From: JBKPNZ01 sp046732895
GTDB taxonomy: Bacteria; Actinomycetota; Thermoleophilia; Solirubrobacterales; 70-9
Direction: 5' to 3'
NCBI GenBank assembly: GCA_046732895.1
Contig: JBKPNZ010000031.1
Location: 1-64,000, forward strand
DNA: 64,000 nt
Shown here: positions 59,940-64,000 of the stretch, one piece after another
How positions within the stretch are numbered: position 1 is the first letter of the stretch
How the letters are laid out: every line of letters begins with the position of its first letter
Notes under the pieces: generated by a model
What the model was told of the DNA's origin: nothing
The model's database searches: none
The model's input: the letters and a program-made list of their open reading frames with translations, nothing else
Position numbers and translations under genes: made by a program

Positions 59940-61150
59940 CGACTCGACCGGCTTCGGCGTCTGCGGCGAGGCGGCCGGCGGCCCGCATGCGAGTTTCGTC
60001 CTCCGCCGTTGGATCGGTGCGACGGATGAGAGTCGCCGTGGTTGCGGTTCGCGGCGCCGAACTCACGGGCGAGGCCGAGGGAGCCGGCGATCCGGCCCAT
60101 GTCAGCGGCCTGCTCGGGAAGGACGAAGCTGAGGCCCGCGCCGGCACGCCCCGCGCGGCCGGTCCGGCCAATGCGGTGGACGTAGGCGTCGCGATCGTCG
60201 GGCGCGTCGAAGTTGATGACGTGGGTGATGTCGGCGACGTCGATGCCGCGCGCGGCGACATCCGTGGCGATGAGCGTGTCGACGTGCCCGGACTCGAAGC
60301 GATCCAGCGCACGCTGGCGCTGCGACTGAGACTTGTTCCCATGCATTGCCAGAGCATGGAGATCGTGGCGCTCGAGCCGCTTGACGAGCCGGTCGGCGCC
60401 GCGCTTGGTCCGCACGAAGACGAGAGTCCGGCCCCGATCGCGGTCCCGGAGGGCCCCGACGAGCGCATCCAGCTTCGCCTGATGGGTCAGGTGCACGAAG
60501 CGATGCTCAACCTCCGCGCGCCCGGAGACCTCCGGCTCATGGACGTGGCGACGGGCGTCATGGGTATACGAGCTCGCCAGCTTTCCGGCCGCGCCCTCCA
60601 GCGTGGCGGAGAAGAACAGCGTCTGGCGCTTGCGCGGCGTTCGATCGACGATCCGATCGACGGCCGGCTTGAAGCCCATGTCGAGCATGCGGTCGGCTTC
60701 GTCGATGACGAGGATCTGCACGCGATCGAGCGTCAGTGCGCGGCGCTGCAGCAGGTCCTCGAGGCGCCCCGGAGTCGCCACGAGGATGTGGGCTTTGGCG
60801 GCGCGCCTGGCCTGGCGCTCGATGCCGACGCCGCCGTACACCGCGGCGACGCCGAGCGCGCGTGCGCGGGCGACGGTGCGAATCTCGTCGACGATCTGGC
60901 CTGCGAGCTCGCGCGTGGGCGCGAGCACCAAAGCTGCGGGGCGGCGCGAGCCTGCATCGATGCGATCGGCGATGGGAACACCGAACGCGAGCGTCTTGCC
61001 CGATCCGGTCGGTGACTGCGCCAGAACGTCGCGACCGGCGAGAACGTCGGCGATGACGAGTCGCTGGACGGCGAACGGCTTGGTGATGTCGCGCGCCCTG
61101 AGCGCATCGACAACGGTGCTTGAAACGCCGAGATCGGCGAAGGTGGGCAT
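59936..61150 (-). CDS. DEAD-box RNA helicase
   Basis: This 404-aa ATP-dependent RNA helicase has a Q motif FADLGVSS near 4-11 and motif I AQSPTGSGKT near 44-53. PTREL (Ia), VIDEADRMLDMGF (II), FSAT (III) and HRIGRTGRAGR (VI) follow. The C-terminus is short and very Arg-rich, probably for RNA binding. ATG 61150 has AAGGAG at 8 nt. It is divergent from the cold-shock gene; DEAD helicases and Csp proteins often act together on structured RNA at low temperature. Confidence 0.93.
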   Translation of the reverse strand: MPTFADLGVSSTVVDALRARDITKPFAVQRLVIADVLAGRDVLAQSPTGSGKTLAFGVPIADRIDAGSRRPAALVLAPTRELAGQIVDEIRTVARARALGVAAVYGGVGIERQARRAAKAHILVATPGRLEDLLQRRALTLDRVQILVIDEADRMLDMGFKPAVDRIVDRTPRKRQTLFFSATLEGAAGKLASSYTHDARRHVHEPEVSGRAEVEHRFVHLTHQAKLDALVGALRDRDRGRTLVFVRTKRGADRLVKRLERHDLHALAMHGNKSQSQRQRALDRFESGHVDTLIATDVAARGIDVADITHVINFDAPDDRDAYVHRIGRTGRAGRAGAGLSFVLPEQAADMGRIAGSLGLAREFGAANRNHGDSHPSHRSNGGGRNSHAGRRPPRRRRRSRSSR

Positions 61151-61421
61151 GTGCGAACTCCTTGCGAGCTGGGGAAGATCCGGACCCCGGGGACGCTCAC
61201 AGGCGCACTACGAGACGAAGCTTCTCGGGCCCCAGATTGGGTGGCCCGACGCCGTCCACGGTAGCAGCCCGACCCTCGTCGGCCGTCGGGAGTGCCCCGA
61301 CGCTGCTACGGTGCGAAGGGTAATCGCCCGGGAAGTGCCCGGGAAAACCGTGTCCGCGCTCGCAGTCGTTGCTCTTGCATCCTCGCGTTCGCAGCACTCG
61401 TCCAAACGGAGGACAAGACCA

Positions 61422-61625
61422 ATGCCAACAGGAACTGTGAAGTGGTTCAACGACGAGAAGGGCTTCGGCTTCATCACCCCTGATGACGGCTCGAAGGATC
61501 TCTTCGTCCACCAGAGCGCCATCGCCGGAGAGGGCTTCCGCTCGCTCAGCGAGGGTGCCAAGGTCCAGTTTGACGCCGAGGAAGGCGACAAGGGACCGCG
61601 CGCGGTCAACGTTCAGACGGTCTAG
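61422..61625 (+). CDS. csp: Cold-shock protein (CspA family)
   Basis: This 67-aa single OB-fold RNA chaperone has RNP1 KGFGFI at 14-19 and RNP2 LFVHQ near 28-32, normal length. ATG 61422 has GGAGG at 9 nt. The 271-bp divergent space to the helicase gene includes a repeated CCCGGG stem (61326-61343) about 80 nt before the start, so a structured 5' leader of the cold-shock type is likely. Two hairpins follow the stop. Confidence 0.95.
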   Translation: MPTGTVKWFNDEKGFGFITPDDGSKDLFVHQSAIAGEGFRSLSEGAKVQFDAEEGDKGPRAVNVQTV

Positions 61626-61642
61626 AGAACCGTAAGGGACAC

Positions 61643-61698
61643 GGCGGGTCCGCTGAAGCGGATCCGCCCCATCCCACCCCTCCGCCGCTTGGCGGCGG
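61643..61698 (+). terminator. Double-hairpin terminator of the cold-shock gene
   Basis: GGCGGGTCCGCT/AGCGGATCCGCC (61643-61669, one G-T pair) is followed by CCGCCGC/GCGGCGG (61682-61698) and then TTATTT. The second stem with its T-rich tail is a canonical terminator for the plus strand. It abuts the stop of the next minus-strand gene. Confidence 0.75.
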
Positions 61699-61887
61699 TT
61701 ATTTCCGCTTCCGGCCCGAACGGTTCTGCGGAGGATTCTTCCGGCGTTCCTCGGGAGTCATCTGCCTGATCACCAGGCTGCCCTCCTTGACCTGCTCGTC
61801 GATCATCTTCAGGCGCTCATCCCGCCGCTGTTGCTGGCGCTTCGCCGTGGGGCTCGGACCTTTCTTGGGCTTCTCGGAGTCCGTCAT
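61699..61887 (-). CDS. Small basic protein, hypothetical
   Basis: This 62-aa, Lys/Arg/Gln-rich protein ends RSGRKRK. The centre (DEQVKEGSLVIRQMTPEERRK) may form one helix; the ends look disordered. I recognise no family. A nucleic-acid-binding role is only suggested by charge. ATG 61887 is the only start. It lies 31 nt after the lrp-like gene and is probably co-transcribed. Confidence 0.6.
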   Translation of the reverse strand: MTDSEKPKKGPSPTAKRQQQRRDERLKMIDEQVKEGSLVIRQMTPEERRKNPPQNRSGRKRK

Positions 61888-61918
61888 CTATCCGCAAGCA
61901 TGACCGCTTCGCCGGATC

Positions 61919-62422
61919 CTATGCAGGTTCCGGCGACTCGACGTCCAGCGCGATCCCGCGCTCGGAGACGGGCGCGGACTGGACGATTGACGTCGTCGTC
62001 TGGCCGAGCGCGACGAAGTGGTCGATGACCTCCTCGAGGTGCTCGACGTCACGGACGTGCGCGCGCATGAAATAGCAGTCCTCGCCGGTGATCCGCTGGC
62101 ATTCGACGACCTCGGGCGTCTTCTGCGCGAGCTCGGCGACGTTCTGCAGCTGCCCGGGTGAGGGGCGGATGCGGATCACGACCGTGAGCGAGAGGCCCAG
62201 GGCGCGCGGGTCGAGCGCGGCGTGGTATCCGCGGATCGCGCCGCTGCGCTCGAGGCGCTGAAGGCGCTCGCCCACCGCCGGCGAAGAGAGGCCGACCCGG
62301 CGGCCAAGCTCGGCGAGCGTCAGGCGTGCGTCAGCCTGGAGCTCGGCCATGATCCGCAGGCTGGTTTCGTCCAAACCATTATCTTCGGCGTTTGACCCAG
62401 TTTGCCTGCGATTCATCGCCAT
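61919..62422 (-). CDS. Lrp/AsnC family transcriptional regulator
   Basis: This 167-aa regulator has an N-terminal helix-turn-helix at about 14-60 (LDETSLRIMAELQADARLTL, then LSSPAVGERLQRLERSGAI) and an alpha-beta RAM ligand domain (LSLTVVIRIRPSPGQL; CQRITGEDCYFMRAHV). ATG 62422 follows TATATT by 7 nt, so the message is probably leaderless; a longer frame to 62464 runs through this promoter and was rejected. It diverges from an EamA exporter and likely controls it in response to an amino acid. Confidence 0.9.
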   Translation of the reverse strand: MAMNRRQTGSNAEDNGLDETSLRIMAELQADARLTLAELGRRVGLSSPAVGERLQRLERSGAIRGYHAALDPRALGLSLTVVIRIRPSPGQLQNVAELAQKTPEVVECQRITGEDCYFMRAHVRDVEHLEEVIDHFVALGQTTTSIVQSAPVSERGIALDVESPEPA

Positions 62423-62429
62423 CCACGCC

Positions 62430-62463
62430 AATATACCTGCTTTTCGCCCTGTACGTAAGGGCA
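62430..62463. promoter_or_regulatory. Divergent lrp/EamA promoter with inverted repeat
   Basis: TATATT (complement of 62430-62435) is the lrp -10. Beside it GCCCT-GTACGTA-AGGGC (62446-62462) is an inverted repeat, extended by flanking TTTC and CAAA. Lrp proteins typically bind next to their own divergent promoter, so this is a reasonable operator. Confidence 0.5.
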
Positions 62464-62484
62464 AACGCCGTGCAAGCTGCGGGT

Positions 62485-63414
62485 ATGGAAGCCGAGGCCG
62501 CCCCCGCCACCGCTCGACCGGCCGACGCCGGCGACGTGCGGGAGGTCCTCGGCCGCCGGATCGGGGAGGTCCCGCCCGAGCTCTATTTCGTCATCAGCGC
62601 GGTCTTCCACTACCTGGGGCCGGCATTCGCCGTTCTCTTGTTCGCCCGGGTCGGAGTCCTGGGCGTCGCCTGGCTTCGGATCGCCTCGGCTGCACTCATC
62701 TTCGCGATCTGGCGCCGGCCGTGGCGGACGTTCGCGGGCCTCGACCGTTCCGGTCGAAGGCTCCTCTTCGGCTGGGGAGTCGTCCTCGCCCTCATGAACG
62801 CCTGCTTCTACGTCTCGATCGACCGGCTGCCGCTGGGCACGGTCGCGGCGATCGAGTTCCTGCCCGTCATCGCGCTCGCGGCGATCGGAACCCGAACCGG
62901 CCGCAATGCGATCGCCCTCGTCCTCGCGATCGCCGGCGTCTATCTGCTCACCGACGTGCACCTCGCGGGAGAGCCACTTGGCGTGGCCTTCGCCTTCGCC
63001 AACGCCATCCTGTTCGCCCTGTACATCGTCCTGGCGCACAGGGTGGCCAGCCGTGGCGACGAGATGGGTGGGATCGACGGCCTGGGCGCCGCGATGATCA
63101 TCGCCGTCGTGGTCATCACACCGCTGGGCGGCGGGCAGGTCATCCCGGCCCTCTCCGATCCGCTCGCGATCGCCGCGGGCATCGGCGTCGGCCTCTGCTC
63201 ATCGGTCATCCCCTACGTGACCGACCAGCTCGCGATGCGCCGGCTGGCTCGGGCGACCTACGCGCTCATGGTCTCGCTGCTGCCTGCGACCGCCACGGTG
63301 ATCGGCATCATCGTGCTCGCCCAGGTCCCGTCATGGGTCGAGGTGACGGGCGTCGCGCTCGTGATCGGCGGGGTCGCGCTCCACCGGGAGGGTCCGGAGG
63401 GGGCGACGGTCTAG
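62485..63414 (+). CDS. EamA/DMT family transporter (RhtA-like)
   Basis: This is a 309-aa, 10-TM exporter of the drug/metabolite superfamily with two EamA repeats (about 35-155 and 165-300). Each has a closing hydrophobic helix such as LPLGTVAAIEFLPVIALAAIG and LPATATVIGIIVLAQ. RhtA-like members export threonine or homoserine, and the divergent Lrp supports an amino-acid substrate. ATG 62485 is the conservative start; an in-frame GTG at 62470 lies just upstream. Confidence 0.86.
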   Translation: MEAEAAPATARPADAGDVREVLGRRIGEVPPELYFVISAVFHYLGPAFAVLLFARVGVLGVAWLRIASAALIFAIWRRPWRTFAGLDRSGRRLLFGWGVVLALMNACFYVSIDRLPLGTVAAIEFLPVIALAAIGTRTGRNAIALVLAIAGVYLLTDVHLAGEPLGVAFAFANAILFALYIVLAHRVASRGDEMGGIDGLGAAMIIAVVVITPLGGGQVIPALSDPLAIAAGIGVGLCSSVIPYVTDQLAMRRLARATYALMVSLLPATATVIGIIVLAQVPSWVEVTGVALVIGGVALHREGPEGATV

Positions 63415-63444
63415 CCGCGGGCCGAGCCTCGGGCTCAGGCGAAC

Positions 63445-63631
63445 GGGCTCGTGGGGAAGCAGGATCGGCGTCGGCGACTGCTTCGTCGCGTTGCGGCCGG
63501 AGGAGGGCGATGTGTTGAATTGCCGGGACAGGAGCCCGGTAGATCAACACGCCGTGGTGATTTGGTGTCGTCCTGCGACCACAAATCAACACAGCTGCCG
63601 CGAAACCTCGGGCTCCTTCCCCACGTGCGCC
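63445..63631. repeat. R1e: longest nested inverted-repeat element, two inner stem-loops
   Basis: Ends GGGCTCGTGGGGAAG (63445-63459) and CTTCCCCACGTGCGCC (63616-63631) pair. Inner loop 1: GTGTTGA/TCAACAC (63512-63550) enclosing CCGGG/CCCGG with loop ACAGGAG. Inner loop 2: GATTTG/CAAATC (63559-63587) enclosing GTCG/CGAC with loop TCCTG, which is CAGGA on the other strand. It lies between two convergent genes and fills 187 of 263 bp. Confidence 0.7.
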
Positions 63632-63677
63632 GTTGTTGAGCCACCGCTCGACGAGCGCCGGGTCACCCAGGCCCTGC

Positions 63678-64000
63678 CTACGCGTGCGCGCTCTCCAGCA
63701 TGTCGGAGACCGCTCGGCTCACGCTGACCGCTCCAGTCGAGGCCTCGAGCCGCTCGATCTTCGTGTCGCCGAGCTCGTCGCGGACGAACTCGGCCGCGAG
63801 CTCGGCTGAGCGCTCGGCGGCGTCCGCGTCGCTGCAGACGGTGACCGTGAAGATGAGGCCCTCGCCGCCGCGATCGACTCCGCCGTCGATCGCCTGATAG
63901 GCCAGGAAGCCCGGCATCTCCTCCAGCCTGGGGGCGAACTTCTCGTCGACCAGGTGCATGACTTCCGCAACTCGGTCTGCGTCCACCCCGTACTTCCGCA
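63678..64000 (-). CDS. Small ABM-like stress protein, 5' end cut by window edge
   Basis: The frame stays open to the right edge, reading RKYGVDADRVAEVMHLVDEK after the edge, so the GTG at 63986 is probably not the true start. Visible are 107 residues: first strand RKYGVDADRV, then FAPRLEEMPGFLAYQAIDGG, GLIFTVTVCSDADAAERSAE and a helical AAEFVRDEL. The pattern matches small dimeric alpha-beta-barrel proteins that begin with an (I/V)RKY strand. Function unknown. Confidence 0.7.
   Translation of the reverse strand, partial: RKYGVDADRVAEVMHLVDEKFAPRLEEMPGFLAYQAIDGGVDRGGEGLIFTVTVCSDADAAERSAELAAEFVRDELGDTKIERLEASTGAVSVSRAVSDMLESAHA

Overview
This window comes from a high-GC (clearly above 65% by eye) Gram-positive-type chromosome, most likely a deep-branching actinobacterium of the Thermoleophilia/Solirubrobacterales kind. 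That placement is an inference from the gene set: a PadR/SRPBCC pair, an ArsA ATPase with a CPIC-motif partner, DUF4235, large zinc-ribbon/cyclase/ATPase/TPR proteins, and many GTG starts directly behind a -10 box. A 16S or marker-gene tree would settle it. The window looks like ordinary chromosome. I found no rRNA or tRNA gene, CRISPR array, insertion sequence or prophage. Both edges cut genes: tilS on the left and a small stress-type protein on the right.

Layout. 0-8.5 kb: tilS, an MBL hydrolase/class III-like alcohol dehydrogenase pair, a MerR-like/cyclase protein, a lipid operon (SDR, acyltransferase, SCP2-like) and a nucleoside phosphorylase flanked by two coiled-coil genes. 8.7-20.9 kb: a three-module peptidoglycan hydrolase, Sir2, a fused beta-oxidation enzyme, PadR/SRPBCC, an acyl-CoA dehydrogenase with a palindromic operator candidate, small proteins, cupin, GNAT and a Ca2+/H+ exchanger. 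21-31 kb: a lipoprotein diverging from arsA, a 1214-aa cyclase/ATPase/TPR protein, ferritin-like, alpha/beta hydrolase-like, EVE, DUF2203, then a 550-bp gene-free stretch full of hairpins. 31-43 kb: Nudix, ilvA, AI-2E-family protein, M32 carboxypeptidase, HAD, a complete osmoprotectant ABC operon, LysM-VanY, GNAT, YihY and DUF4235. 43-54 kb: a 2-hydroxyacid dehydrogenase/2-oxoacid decarboxylase operon, thioesterase, a surface beta-propeller, an MBL-double-rhodanese protein and an MFS exporter. 54-64 kb: GNAT, ogt, a second cyclase/ATPase/TPR giant, a DEAD helicase/HTH pair diverging from a cold-shock gene, and Lrp diverging from an EamA exporter.

The most unusual content is non-coding. Five intergenic spaces hold nested inverted-repeat elements (called R1 here, about 100-190 bp). 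Their ends resemble GGGCACGTAGGG or GGCAATAAGGG, and they carry one or two inner stem-loops; three of the five have CAGGA in an apical loop. Three other start-proximal spaces hold a second double-hairpin repeat (R2). A third structured stretch lies between convergent genes at 30.6-31.1 kb.

Gene control also looks distinctive. At least a dozen genes have a TANNNT hexamer 6-9 nt before an ATG/GTG, which predicts widespread leaderless translation. Other genes have strong Shine-Dalgarno sequences. Two real-looking genes (GNAT at 19.2 kb, HAD at 36.4 kb) lack any ordinary start codon in frame.
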